This document shows, piece after piece, positions 24,271 to 39,200 of a stretch of DNA of 64,000 nt. Origin of the DNA: Pyxicephalus adspersus (taxonomy: Eukaryota; Chordata; Amphibia; Anura; Pyxicephalidae); the NCBI RefSeq assembly GCF_032062135.1, contig NC_092861.1, positions 144,419,004 through 144,483,003 on the forward strand, read 5' to 3'. Positions within the stretch are counted from its first letter, which is position 1. Each line of letters starts with the position of its first letter. The position numbers and the translations under genes were made by a program. The notes beneath the pieces were generated by a model that had not been told where the DNA came from, ran no database searches, and was given only the letters and a program-made list of their open reading frames with translations.

Positions 24271-27200
24271 GTAACCGAGCGGGGCTTTTCGACTTCTAAG
24301 TACCGGGAATAAAACTTTTCATGAGTTACTAAAGTAGAAACTTTGTGGTATGCGCTGACACGAAGCCTGAGCTCCCATGATGCTTTGCGCGCTATGCAAA
24401 GTGCACAGAACAACTCAAAGTTTTCTAATACTTTCTAGAGCATGATGAGAGAGTCTGGGTGATCCAGCAAACATGGAATGTATCTGGTCCAGGATTAATA
24501 ACATTTGACATCTAATGAATATTAAAACAACTTTAGACAACAAATGATTTTTAAGAAATCCATTCCAGGTTTGCTGGATCACCCAGGTTCTCTGATGATG
24601 GTCTATCTTCTCCAGTCTTGGGAGCTTTATTAAATCAGACCTAGTGGGAGTGATCCCTTGAGGGACACAACGTGACCAGGGGAAACATTTCTCCAAAGTG
24701 ACGGGAAATCCCATCCTAAATCTCGGTATTAGATTTTCCTTAATTTGGATTTGGATTGTTTTTTTATTTTTACTAGGGAGACCCATTAGGGAAATTTTCC
24801 TCTACTTACTATCCCAAGAACCTAACAGTAAGTGGCAAGAAATCTTCAATGAGAAGGAAATACCCCCTTACCCTTTGCCTGGTGACCCTGTTACCCCATT
24901 TAAAGATTTGCCCCACCTTCTTTTTTGTGGGGGCTTTAAAATGTTAAATTTCCCATCACTTTTTGCCCCACGGACAACAAACAAGAGGGGAGGAATTTAC
25001 CCAGCGAGGTCACTGACAGCAAAATGAACCCCTATTTATTGTACAGCGCCATGTCATATGTTGGCGCTATATAAATCCTGTTTATTAATAATAATAACCC
25101 TGTAACATGTGGATTATAAGGCGATGATGTCATCAAGATAAAACTTTATTGTTCCAGTACAAGGTGCGCTCCTGCATCCTCCTGCCTCATTACAACAATA
25201 CAAAGCACAGCAATGTATCTCTAACATAAATGTCCTCCACCTTTTACAGATATGTGTGTGTTTTATGCTTCTTTTTATTTTATACTCCTTGTTTTCAGAT
25301 ATCTTCAGGCCGGTCTTGTGACATGCACCCATCTTTCAGTTCTTCTCAATAATGGAAGAGAGGTGATGATGGGGGGGATGTCACTCATTATTAGTGACCA
25401 GTGACTCTATGACCCCCTGCACTTGCATTATGTCTTTTTAAATGTATGACCTGGAAAACTAAGGACATCTAGTGGCAGAAAAGATGTACTGCATAGGGTC
25501 AGTGCTGGAGAAGAGATGAGTACTGCAGCTATCCTAATATTAGCACCAGCATATTACACAGCGCTGTACATATCCATGTCACTAGTTGTCTGGTTGTCTA
25601 GGAGCTCACAATCTAATGCCTCTACCATAGGCATATATCATTTATATGGCCCAAGGTCAAATTTGAGGGGAAGCCAATGAACCTAACTGCATGTTTTTAG
25701 AATGTGGGAGGAAACCCACACAAACATAGGGAGAACATACAAACTCCATGCAGACAGTGTCCTGGCTGGGGTTTGAACTTGTGAAGTCCAGAGTGCTAAC
25801 TACTGGGCCACTGTGCTGCCCATCTAGAAAATATTACCAATATATGTGAAACTGGAGTACCCAGATGTAACCCACACAGACACAGGAAGAACATACAAAC
25901 TCCATGCAGATAGTGTCCTGGCTGAGATTTGAACCCGGAACCCAGTGCTTCAAAGGCCAGAGTGCTAACCACTGAGCCCACCATGCTACCTCTTTGGACT
26001 TTTATCAAATTCCTGGATTTGGGCTTTAAGCTGATAATTCTCACACATGTGATATGCATCAAAAAATATAAAATCTGTGTAAAAATAGAAATGTAAAAGA
26101 TCTGAATTTCACCTTCACAGAGCTGCTGATGAGAACAGACTCGCAGAGTACAATGCTGCAGTGGTGATCCAGAGCTGGTTCAGAGGAAGCAGGGTGAGAG
26201 CTCATCTCAGGTAAGGTTTTTATTCCACTTTTTTTTTTTTTGCTAGAAGTAAATGTGTTTTACATTGGTGTTTTTATCACTATTATGTTCATATACATGG
26301 GGCATGTTAAAGTTCTAACAAAGTATGGGGGGGAGGTGACTAAACTATAGGGGGGTTACTATTACATTTTTATATATTCTATGCTATGGAGAATCATCAG
26401 GAGAAGCTCAAACACACAAAATACTAAACTAGATCCTTGGTATATCTCCCTCCTTGGTATCCTATGATGCAGGGACTGCCAACAGGTTTCACTTGAAGAA
26501 GAACAACAGGTATTATTTTTGCCAAAAGGTCATTTTCTGTTAACAACTTGAAATAACTTTCAGGTCTTCCGGGAACCTCTTCTATAGTTACTATATCCAC
26601 AGATCACAGTATATTAGTGTCAGTGGGAAGAATTCCTCTTACATTGCTGGCTATTGGGAAGATTGTCACTCTTACAGATAGCCAAAAAGATCATTGGAGT
26701 CACTTACACTGACCTGAGAAGCACAAATTCCTCAAGAAACCCCCAGCAACCTATGGGGGAACTCTGGCTGGGAAACCCTTAATTAGACAATGATAGCGAA
26801 CATGTGGTTGACCTGTATTTTTTTTTTAAACATAATAAAACTTGAGTATTTAACTTCTCCATCTATATGAGGAATAGACTGTTTCATCATATGCTTTCTT
26901 TATTTTAGGCACCTGAACAGAATGGTGAATGTGATCCAGAAATGGTGGCGCGGTTATCTGGCAAGAAAGTATTTCAGAAACAAAGTGAAGGTAAATGTAA
27001 CATATTACATGAAGAGCCTGGTTCATCTAAGCTCTCCAAGACTGGAGAAGATAGACTATCATGGGAGAACTTGGTTGATTCAGAAAACCTGGATCTGGTC
27101 CAAGAATGAAAACATTTTCACACTAATGGCAAATTATTTTTATAAAATTGATTCCAGGTTTGCTGTATCACACATGTTCTCCCATGATAATCTATCTTCT

Positions 27201-30200
27201 CCAGCCTTGGAGAGCTTAAATGAATCAGGCCCAATGTTTGACAAGAGGTTTTGTTAGCAATCAAAAGATAATGGTTAAAGCTGAACTCCAGGCAAACAGG
27301 TAAACACATGGATGAAATACATATAAGGTTTCTGTTTACCTGTCAAAGGATTTGTATTGCTCCCCATCCAGTTCTCTCTCCATCCAGTTCCCTCTTCCAG
27401 GCTGTCACTAGACAGTAGAAGAAGATGCATTAGACTGATAAATGTATCTCCCTCTCTCTGCATCCTCCTTCATGTTACCTGTTAGCACATGAGCACTCCT
27501 GATTGGCTCCTTGTGCTGCTTCTCCCCCACTCTGAGTTCTACAAGGCTCAATAACTAGTATTGTATTGTAGCCTAATACCCAGATTCAGGTACTTGCAAT
27601 GCATGGGTTATTAAAATGCAGTTACTGATGTATTATTGAATTCAGAGCATTCTTTAAAAGTTATATGTAGTATACTGTATAATGTAGTATACCTCATCTC
27701 CTAACTGGAAGACATCAAGCAATATCTAGATTGTAAGCTCTTCTGGGCAGAGTCCTCTCCTCCTCCTGTGTCACTGTCTGTATCTGTCTATCACTTACAA
27801 CCTCTATTTAATGTACAGCCCTACGTAATAAAATAGCGCTATATAAATACTGCCTAATAATAATAATAATAGTTACTATTATTTAGCTATTTTCTCTCCA
27901 GCTTGGTTACTCCCCTTTCATTTATTGTATTTCATTTCCTTGAGTCATGGAAGCTCAACATCAAATATGGGCATTATGTGGGCAGTCTGCATGCAAAACA
28001 TTGTGCCCTATCAATGCCCACACTTCCATATCAACATCAACCCATCAAGGCATTTTTATGTTTACATAAATTCTTCTCTGAGCCAGTACACTGCTTACAC
28101 TATGACAAGGTTTCCTGGGAGGAGTACTGAGACACGATGCTGTACTTTTTAAGGAAATCTAAGCATGGCACCCTACTGGTCCATCCCAGCAGCAATGGCA
28201 TGGAATAGTGAAGCACAGAGACCCAATAATTACTATTTCAAATCAGTGATGGCTAATTTAGATACAAAGGGTATTTATTAAGGATGGAAAGGTTTTATTA
28301 AAAAGAAAAGCATTAGTATGTTGATTAGGGTGCACAGGTAGCATGGTGGCTCAGAGGTTAGCACACTGGCCTTTGTAGCGCTAGGTCCCAGGTTTGAATC
28401 TTTGCCTGGACACTATCTGCATGGAGTTTGCAGGTTCTCCCTGTGTTTGTGTGTGTTTCCTCTGGGTATGTCAGTTTCCTCCCACATTCCAAAAACATGC
28501 AGTTAGGTTAATTGTCTTCCTCTTAAAATTGACCCTAAACTGTGTTAAAGACATTTGATTATGGTAGGGACATTAGATTGTGAGCTCCTTTGATGGACAG
28601 CTAGTGACATGACTATGGACTTTGTACAATGCTGCATATTATGTTGGCGCTACATAAATACCGTATAATAATAGGGAGCGAAGAAAACCAAGGAAGGCAA
28701 AATATAAGTTGTGCCTAAAGCACAAGACAGATATTTTCCTGAACACTTCATTTAATAAGTCAGCAATGATGTGCAAAGAACAGTGATTATTTCAGCCAAT
28801 CAAATTTCACCTTTCAGATTAAAATTGCAGATTCCAATTGTTTGCAGTTAGTTACAGCACTTTGTTGTATCCCTGTAGTATCTAAACAAAAGAAAAAAAA
28901 ACAGATTGTCGTTTAAACTTGCTGACATAATGGATTTGCCAGGCGGGCTTTGAAAACATGTTTCAGTCTTTGCCTCTTTCTAGTGTAGAGATAAATTTGT
29001 AGGTCACTTTAAACATTTTCCTCCGCTAATAGCCAGAGAGGTATCGGTTGCCAGCAAACAAGGTAAAGCATATGCACAAAATGCCTGTGATTACTTGCTA
29101 ATAAATCACCCTAATGATCATATCCAAAATGGAGAAATAAAACTAGCACTGATGCAGAAAATAAAAGCTCATCATAAGCGGCGCCCATATGTGCACAGGA
29201 ATTGTGGTTTGTCAACATCGCTCTGATCTATCGGCCTTGATTTTGTCGAGTTAGGAATACCGGGCTGGAAGTGGCACCCCCGAACGCTGTCCTCTAGTCC
29301 GAGGTCATAGCAGACTGCATTAATCTTGTCTGTCCTGGGACCCCCTCTGGTTTCTCACTCTCTGCTCACCTGTCTAGGTCACCTTAGTTTTGGTTTCAAA
29401 TATCATCATGGTGCAATTTCATTTTCAACTTATAGCAGCAAATGAATGCTAGGTTTTCCACCCTGTCACTGCCACATGTAAAGGTGTAAAACAAAAGNNN
29501 NNNNNNNNNNNNNNNNNNNNNNNNNNNNNNNNNNNNNNNNNNNNNNNNNNNNNNNNNNNNNNNNNNNNNNNNNNNNNNNNNNNNNNNNNNNNNNNNNNNN
29601 NNNNNNNNNNNNNNNNNNNNNNNNNNNNNNNNNNNNNNNNNNNNNNNNNNNNNNNNNNNNNNNNNNNNNNNNNNNNNNNNNNNNNNNNNNNNNNNNNNNN
29701 NNNNNNNNNNNNNNNNNNNNNNNNNNNNNNNNNNNNNNNNNNNNNNNNNNNNNNNNNNNNNNNNNNNNNNNNNNNNNNNNTGAACTTTGTACAGTCACCA
29801 TACAACTGGATCTGCTTCAAAGTTTTATCTCCAGCTAGGTTAAAGGTAAAGTACAACTAAAAGTTTTTTCCATGACAGTCAATGTCAGTTACTAAGTGAT
29901 TCACAAGTCTTATAAAGGAAACAAAAAAACTTCCTTTACCTCCCCTGACCGAGCCAAATCCTCTTTTATTTGTGTCTCGCGCTCCCTCATCTCAGACACT
30001 GCAGCTCACAATGAGAAGGTTTCAATAGCAACTCCATGTGGCCTGTTTCTAAATGACAAGCTACAGGCTTGTGAATCAGCTGGGAAAAAGCTGACCTAAA
30101 AAATTTGTTGGGCTCCCTGTTATGCAAACCATCACATTCTGCAAGCGGCTTGATAATTAGGAGCAGTGCAGCATTGTTGGCATCACAATCACAGGATTCT

Positions 30201-33200
30201 AAAATCGAAGGACTTCAGTGGAAGGATCAACAAGTATTTATAAGACTTTGTATGGTGATTAAGAATGCAGAGATACTTAATATAGAACTTTAGATTACTT
30301 TGTTATAATTCCTATTAGGAAGGATTATGTAAATTTCACAATACCTTGATGGGTGGATGGAAATCTGGAGGAGGTGTTCCTAGCAGTCTACATGCTAACT
30401 GTCCAATCTTACACACACACGTATAATGCTAAGCCGCCATGATTGAAAGAAATTAAATCCAATTAATAAAAGAGGTGTGCCCGGGACAGTATAACTGGGG
30501 AGAAAAAGGCTGCTGATGCTGGATGTTCAGAAAAAGAGTTGGGCTGATGATGTTGATCTGCTGCAGCTTCTAATGCACAATGTCCAGTGAAACCAGAGTA
30601 ACAGTTTCAGTACAGGAGAGGAGACGGTACAGTTCAGCTTTAATGTAAATGCTAATCAAATCAAATTCTTTTTTTTTCATTCTGATCATACTGTTGATAG
30701 TATTTTATATCTGTTTGGTAAGTATAATAAATAACTTTTGATCTTGCCTGAAATCCCATGCAGTTCTTTACACTTTGCCAGTGTTATCTTAAAGTGAACA
30801 TGTGACTGTACACAAAGGTCCTGATTTATTAGAGCTCTCCAAGGCTGGAGAGGACACACTTTCATCAGTGAAGCTGGGTGATCCAACAAACCTGGAATGG
30901 ATCTGGTCCAGGATTGAAAACATTTGCTAACAAATAGCTAATGACTTTTAGTAAATTCAGGAGTGGCTTGCATTGCATGTAAATAAACATATTCTGTTCA
31001 TAATGAAAGGCTAATCCTCCAGAATAAATTTTATAAAAAAAATAACCAATGAAAAAAAGAAGAATACACAAGCAGAACTAGCAAAGCTGTAGTTCCCCCC
31101 AGCCACCCCCTCCGCTCTTCCATTGACCTGTGAATGACTTGCTCACTCATAACCTCTTCCCATATATGGTTTCAAGACTTCTCCAGAGCTGTCCTCTCTC
31201 TATGGAACTCCCTACCTCTTCCTATCTTGCATCCTCCAACTTTTCGCAGAATTTCATTTCTCATTACTCATCTTCATATTTCTCCTAAACCATTACTATA
31301 AGACCACCATTTTAATCCCCTTTCCTATTGGGTCTGATTTAATAAAGCTCTCCAAAGCTGGAGAAGATACACTTTCATCAATGAAACTGGGTGATCCATT
31401 AATCCTACATAAAAATTCCTTGAGCAATGAGCAATTTGTGCCCCCAGGTCAGTTTATGTGACACCAATGATTTTTTTGGTTATCTGTAAGGATGACATTC
31501 TTCTAAATGGCCAGCAATGTGAGAGGGTTACTTCTTAATGGTCATCCTGCTAATCTACTGTGAGCTGTGGATATAGTAATTATAGTAGAGGTTCCCCCAT
31601 TGTATGAAAGTTATAATACACCGTTCCAACCTTTTCTTTATCCTAGAGAACAAGAAAAAGTTTGGACTTTTTTAGACTATACTATATAGACTCTGCTATA
31701 AACACAACCTCAGAGCTTTCATAAACACAATTAGTTAGGTTGAAAAAAGACATACGTCATTAAGTTCAACCACTAGGGAACTAAACATATCCCAGATATA
31801 AAACCTATAGACATAGTTGATCCAGAGGAAGGCAAAAAAAAATCTTTCCTGATCCCGTGAGGCAATAAACAGTTCAAGCTTTAAAATGCAAAACATAAAG
31901 AAAACAAAGAAGCAAACCAATTACTTAGAAGCTATAGCTATATAACAAAGCTATATAACTAAACCCAGTGTTCTGAACATTTACACATAGGCTGATCACC
32001 TTTGTGTTTTTATATTATTGTGGATCCTATTTAGACAAAAAAAAAAAAAAAATCATTTGAAGTTAAACCAGAAACATGCTATTAAAATGTAGTGCGGTGC
32101 GGGCTGTAGAGTGATCCGTCCAGTCTGGAATGTCACAAAGTGGCTGGGCATTAATCAAATGTGTGTGTGTAAACAGATAAGTCTCTAGTCTGATTTTAAA
32201 GATTTCTGGAAGGGGACATCTCTGAATAGATGAATACTCAACACTTGCTATATTGCCGCGGGGAAGCAATACAACATTAATCACATTATAATCGGTAGAC
32301 TGGTAAAATTTATTCCACACAGCTTCATCTTGGACAATACTACCTTGCCTTTAAATGTTTCTGTTTTACATACAGGTCCGTATCCCTGATGACTTTATTT
32401 TTTAACGTCTTCACACAAGACATGCCGTTTTCTTTCCAGGACTCCTAATTTCATCTTTTTGCATTCCCATTTAGGTATCTTTATCATTCCCTTTGGTAAA
32501 CAAGGCTTATCACCCCTCCCTTCCTTTAATAAGCCCCTATGATCTGTCCCATAAATTATTTCCTCGTTATCCAGAAAACGCAGCCAGCCAAGCCCTCAAT
32601 CACTCTGCAGATGGGGACATAGATCAGAGGGCTGAATTGGTTTAGATAGTCATTCGTTTCCTGGAAGTCCTGATACAGTATGTATATGATAGTGTTCCAT
32701 TCACTTATACATGTTGGTGGAATTAGACACCAAGATGAATTAAACAAACCAGCACTCTGCAAAGGAAATATCGATTAAATGAAAGTCAGGGAGAAGCCGG
32801 GAAGAGAAATGTGGGGTGGCACTGAGTGAAATCTGAAGTGACCTGAAGGGAAGAAATCTAAAAACTTTTTGTTATCCTTAAAAAAAATCTGATACTGTAA
32901 AAAAGTAAATGAAATAATTGACGATATTGTAAAATGCAAAACTGTAAAAATAATTATTACCCATCAAGATCCTAAAGGCTACTGAAAAATGTTATATTTG
33001 TAATGGGAAATATCAGTAATATAATCCTTAAACCATTTTAATATTATAATACTAAAAACCTAAACAGTTTTAGTTTTATAATGCCTGTTTTACTATCTTA
33101 CTATTCTTTATCCTAACCCAACAAGTTAAATATTTATATAATTATAGTTCTAAAAAATAAATATATATATTTATTTTTGACAGCGTTATTTATTTATTTT

Positions 33201-36200
33201 AGTTTATTTATTGTGCTTTATTTTAGGACTCTTTAAATATATGGCAGCACAATTTTTGTTTGTTTTTAATAGAATACAATAGGTACAAACAAATAATGAA
33301 ATAAATTATTCAAGGTAATGAAGAAAGAGAGCTTTTTTTTCTCTTTTTTCCTTACCTTGAATAGCAAACATAGGCTTAGCAACTACAAATCACTTTGAAA
33401 TTCGATTACTCTTGGTATTCTACTCTCTTTTACTCATATTGAAAAAATTATATTTCTTGTCATTTTTAACGAAAAATATTCTATATATTACAGGCGAGGG
33501 GTGCAGCTCTATATACATCACAACTGATCTATTTTTTAATTTTATATATTTTAATAAATATTATTTAGTCAGCTAAATATTCAATATTGAGATTTATTAT
33601 TCAGTTTATTATTATAATTTTATATTATTATTTTGCTTTCTCCTTTTGAACTAGTGGACTTTCTGCTGATTTTTTTGAATGTTTGAATGCACATAAATAG
33701 AGAAAAAAAGTATTACCTTGTTACCAAATTAGTTTTACAACAACCAACCCCTACATTTTTATACCCGGGTTCTTAATTTGTCCCTTTTTTTTCTGTTTTT
33801 ACTGAGCAAGTCTGTTATTTACAAAGCACATTGTCTCATCAGCAATGGCTGATTGGCGTTACTCATTCATTATGGGATGGCTCAGTCATTGTGCCTCAAT
33901 GGACGCAGCTGTGGTATAGCTAACCTTAAATACTCTGGGAATGTTTTGTCACGTATGGAGGGGTTTGGGTGGTAGTTATCAAAATCCGACATAGAACAAC
34001 AGCATAAAACCGTACCAAGTTAGAATAAAATAATTCTACTATACTAATCTGAAAAAAATATTTTTAGGGTATTGTCGTAGCATGATCATCTGAAACATTT
34101 CATGCGATACCTGCTTTGATTTGGCTTAGCACATTATATTTTCAGCATAATACCATAGGTCCTGCTTCTGGAAATGTATTAGTATTTACTGTTTTATTAC
34201 AGTTGTTTCTCTTCTTTTTTAAAAGGGAACCCTTGAAATAATAAGACCCTGATCTTCAGGGAACCTTTTCTATAATTACTATATCCACAACTCACAGTAT
34301 ATTAACATGGTGGTCAGTAGGAAGAATACTCCCTACATTTCCGGCCTTTGGGAAGAATGTCACCTTTTACAGATACAGCCAAAAAGTTAATTGATGTCAG
34401 TGGTAACTGATCTGAGAGGCACAAATTACTCGTTGCTCAAGGAACCTCTAGCAACCTCTGGAGTATCCCTGGTTGAGAACCACTGTTGAGGTATTGCAAT
34501 GTTTATAATTGTTGTTACTAATAGGGGTTAGGTCAGCCTTACGTAGCCAGGGTTCGTTCTTTAGATTTTAGAGGTTCTATGAGCAGTGGCAACTTGATGT
34601 TCCACCTACACCAATAGAAGGGGTTATTTCTATGCTGACCACCTATGCTTGCAATAGAGAACCTATACTTTCCAGCAGGGGTTACCCTAAGACATGAATA
34701 TTAGTTATGGGTTCCTGGGAGGTAAAACGATTGAGGAAGACTAAGGTAACTCCCTGCAAAGTCTACAAATCTACCTAATGCATTTTCCTGAGATGGGGTG
34801 ACAATGATGCTGTGCACCGCTCCTGAATCAGAGATGCCAGTCTCATGTAGGCTGTGCCTGCTTGGAGTACAGTGGGATGGCAAAATTATTGGAATAGTTG
34901 TGGCTATTATCCTTGTGTCAAGCCTGTAGTTTGCCAGTCAACTCTTGACCACACTTCTGCCACTGTGTTCTGGAATGCCAGTGCTATTTGTTGCTGAAAC
35001 TATCCTACTGTGATCTGGAGGGAGATTGCATGAGACACAAGGAAAGTAGGAAGTTAGTAAAGAAAGGTTCAAGTTTACTTTATGGGGGCTGTCCACCACA
35101 TAGTAACTGAACATGTGACTTGTTTAGAATCATACAGGAGCCCTTAGTTTACTTGCAATAAACTTTTTTGTTTCTTTAGAACGTAGAAGGAAACATGGAC
35201 TGGGCTGATAAAACTACAAGATTTACAAGACAATATTGGTTTTCAGGCAGGATCAATAAATAGTTTTTTTCACTTACCAAAGAGACATAACGCAATTCTT
35301 TGAATTGTATATTTACCAGACTAAAATGTAACTAAAGAGAAGTGTACTTACACTTTAATTATCCTTGTTTTCCTTTTTTCCCCATCCTCAATTCACAACA
35401 GTAATTTTAACTTTAAAAACTGCGCTTTAATTAAACGCCAGGAACAACTCTGTCGTTCCCATAATGGATAAAGAGAGAGCTGAGAAACGCGACGGCATCA
35501 TTGTCTTCATTTGTAAATAACATATTGCAGCCAACTGTTTCTTAATTGCCCAGCCTGTTGATAAATAATCCAGCCCTGCTGCTCGCCACAGACAATTTGC
35601 TTTGGATCAGACTCGGCAATTCAAATAACACTAATTATTTATGATTTTATGATGTTAAAATGAATATTAAATGAAAGAAAATTCCCAAGGATTACTCGGA
35701 TGGCGGCTAAGTACATAACGTTTTGTACAGATGGTCGGATGGCTCATTTCGGCTTCAGCACCGCGTATGTCTCCTTGAAGGATTCCGACAGAAGACAGGC
35801 CTATCTTTGAATTTTTCATTAAAGCAGACGTCTTGAAATATGAATTCCTTTTATGTTTCTGCGAGTTTTGGGGCATAAGAATCCTCGGTGTATAAATCAT
35901 ACAGTGGTACGTGTCACCAAGACTTGTGAATATTCCCGCACTGTTATTTTATCCTAAGTAGAGCCCCATTGATTATCAAATTCAGCGGAGAGTATTTTAC
36001 GATCATACATCTCCATTAGCGCCGGGTCTGACTGTCAAAGATTTTTCTGGTTAAGCCTGCATTATGTATTAGCCACCCCATCTTTTGCAATACAAAAGTT
36101 TGATACGTGTGAAACTGGTATTATGTATTATGTATTAACTTTCTTATCTCACTGTATGTAAAAATAGGAGACGTGACTCTGTGTCACAAGGACCCGTGCC

Positions 36201-39200
36201 ACCAATTCTTATATATTTAATTTTTTTTTCTCTTTTCTATCCACAGACAGCCTACTTCATTATGAAGATGAATTTCTACAATGACATGGCTGTCAGGGTA
36301 AATATCTCCTCTCTTGTTATACAGATGAAAAGTCAATTGTGATCTGAATTTGCTTTTAATAATAGAAGTAAACTAGACTAATGCACAGACAACGGTGAAA
36401 GGGGAACACGCAGCTCTGGGTACAAAGTAACAGGAGAGACTTCTGGGACTGTAAAATATGCATTATTTGGAGATTAGTTTAAATATATGTAAGCCTTAAA
36501 TATAATTTACAATATGTTTGGCATCATGCCTCGTTGAATATATTTTTCTTGAAGCGGAAATAAAGTTCCACTTTTAGGAATCCATGATCAGGTAGGTCAT
36601 TATTGCAGAAAGGGACAGATGATGTTCTGCAAAAATCCCTCCTACCTGTCTGATCACATACGGCACAGATCTGTGCATTAGCTTGGATTGTCAGGATACC
36701 CTGCAATCCCTGCACTTGCCAGGAATGAATGAACTTCCTCACCCCTTAGCAGGAGTTACGTAATTCTGGCCAATCAGGATGGCCAAAGATCATTTACCCA
36801 AAGTGCAGAAAGAGGAAGGCGGGTCCCTGCAAGGGAAAAGGGATATGTGAGTTACACAGGTTTAGTCTGGCTTTAACTAAGTAATAGCAGCACCTTTGGT
36901 CATTGGTCTGACTGTCTGATATGCACACCCTGCATGAAATTGTCTCCCCATATGTAGGGAAATGTATTGGTGTCAATGGGTACTAGTCAGGCTTCATCAT
37001 GTTAGCCAAAGGGCACAAGCAATCAGACTACAGTTGGGGAAATTATGGAATGTATGTATATTTCCCAAAGCTTTCTTCTCCTCTAATCTTCTCCTCTCTG
37101 AAATTATTGAGGGCCAGAAAGGATGGGATTACGCTGTTGGAAACATTGCCTTGGGGTCCCCACTTAGCTCTGGTTCTCATAGTACTCAATGTTCTTGTTA
37201 TGGCAATACCTGTGCAGTAGCTAAATTTAAACATTTTTGGAGAGATCTGTACTCAAACCAAGAAATTACAAAAAAAAAAGTTGCAAAATAAATTCAAAAA
37301 GGGTCCACCTTAGTGAACCACCTGGTTGTCCTGGAAACTCACCAGGAAGCTGGGGAGTAAAAGTAGTTCCCTCTTAATTGTTAGAAAATTATGTGTTTTG
37401 TTAAAATATTTACCCTAATCTTTTCTTTTGGGGACAACTGTAACATTTTAGATTTTCCATTACATTCTGCCTCAAAAACAATAGTTACCAGAAAAGCAGA
37501 GAGGGTAAGGCAGACAGCAACAAACACCTAAAAAAAAAAGTTTTATTACTTCCCTATTCTACCCCATAATTTCTATTTACAGACTGGGTAACCATGGTAT
37601 TCCCATCAAAATTGATCTCAGATATAATGATAAAAATGATTGTAATACTGAAGGAATGTCAAATAAGTGGATGGAACATCAAATATCTGTAGTTGATTGG
37701 AGGGATTAATTTATTTATTGTAAAATGTTGTGTATGCCTCTCATTCCTCTTACTTTTTATCCCACATCAGGAAAATTTTTGTTAATAAGATAAATTATAA
37801 CTGTCATTGAAATAGGTGTTCCCATTAAAAAAAATTCCCCACACTTTTGAATTACTTTCAATTTATGTGAAAGTCAAGCAGGGAATATCTTTTTTGAGAT
37901 TGTAAAGGCTATGTTTACACTGACCATGAGGTTGTGGTGTATTTACTGCTTCCTCATGCCAGAGAACCGCCTGTCTCTTGGGAGATGTGAACTGGTGCCC
38001 AAAACTGGACTGCATATTCCAGATGTGCTCTGCTTTGTACAGGGGCAGGATTATGTCTCCATCTCTGCAGTCTATTCATCCTTTAATACAAGAAGGCACT
38101 TTAGATATTGCAGCTTGGCATTGCATGCTAGTATTTGGTCCATGATCTACCAGAACCCCCAGATCCTTTTCCATTCCTGACTCCCCCAAATGTATTCCCC
38201 CTAGACAGTATGAAGCATGCATGTTAGCTCCCAAGTGCATAATTTTATTTATCTATATTAAATGTCATTTGCCACTTGGCTGCCCAATCAAACACTACAT
38301 CCAGGTCCCTGTAGATTATAGACATCCTGTATGGACATAATTCCATTACATAGTTTGGTGTCATCTGCAAACACAGAAATGGTACTTGTACTACTGGTAC
38401 TACTTGTGATCCCAAACTCTATATCATTTATAAAGATGTTAAACAGTAAAGGTCCCAACACTGAACTCTGGGGTACACCACTAATACCCTTAGACCATTC
38501 AGAGTATGAATCATTAAATACAACTCTCTAGATGCAAACTATAAGCCAGTTCTCTATCCATTTACAGATTGACTTTTCTAAACCTAATTGCACCAACTTG
38601 CATATTAACCGTCTGTGGGGTACAGTGTCAAATGCTTTAGCAAAGTCCAAGTACACTGTATCAACTGCTATTCTACTGTCTGCCTGTTTACTTACTTCCT
38701 CATAAAAAGAGAGTAAATTTGTTTGACAACTTCGGTCTTTCTTGAAGCCATGCTGACTATCACTTATATTATTATTTTCCTAAAGCTCTATAAGGCTAGA
38801 GAGAATACACTATCATGAGTGAAGCTGGGTTATCCAGCAAACCTAAAATGGATTACTTCAAAATCATTTGCTATGTGCTAGCAAATGTTTTGAATCCTGG
38901 ACCAGATCCATTCCAGGTTTGCTGGATCACCCGGCTTCCCTGATGAAAGTGTATCCTCTCCAGCCTTGGAAAGCTTCAATAAATCAAGCTCACACTGTTC
39001 TATGCAGATTAGAAATGCTCTTTTTGATATTTGACGCTCCAATGTGATCTTCCAGCACCTCTTGAATTGCTGCATTTCTTAGTAGGTATGTTACCCCCAA
39101 ACCATAAAGGTTGCCTTGTTTCTGGGGGTCACAGCCGACTTGGCATTGGGAAGTTTTTATTACAACACAGAGACGATTGGGCACCTTATTTAGCCTATTT

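Noticed and set aside
24698..25027. 109-residue plus-strand open frame with a hydrophobic start, in SPATA17 intron 1
   Set aside because: Starts inside unrelated intron sequence, no family recognised, no splice link in phase with SPATA17.
29449..29856. Open frames of 111 and 135 residues
   Set aside because: They span the second assembly gap and have no real coding content.
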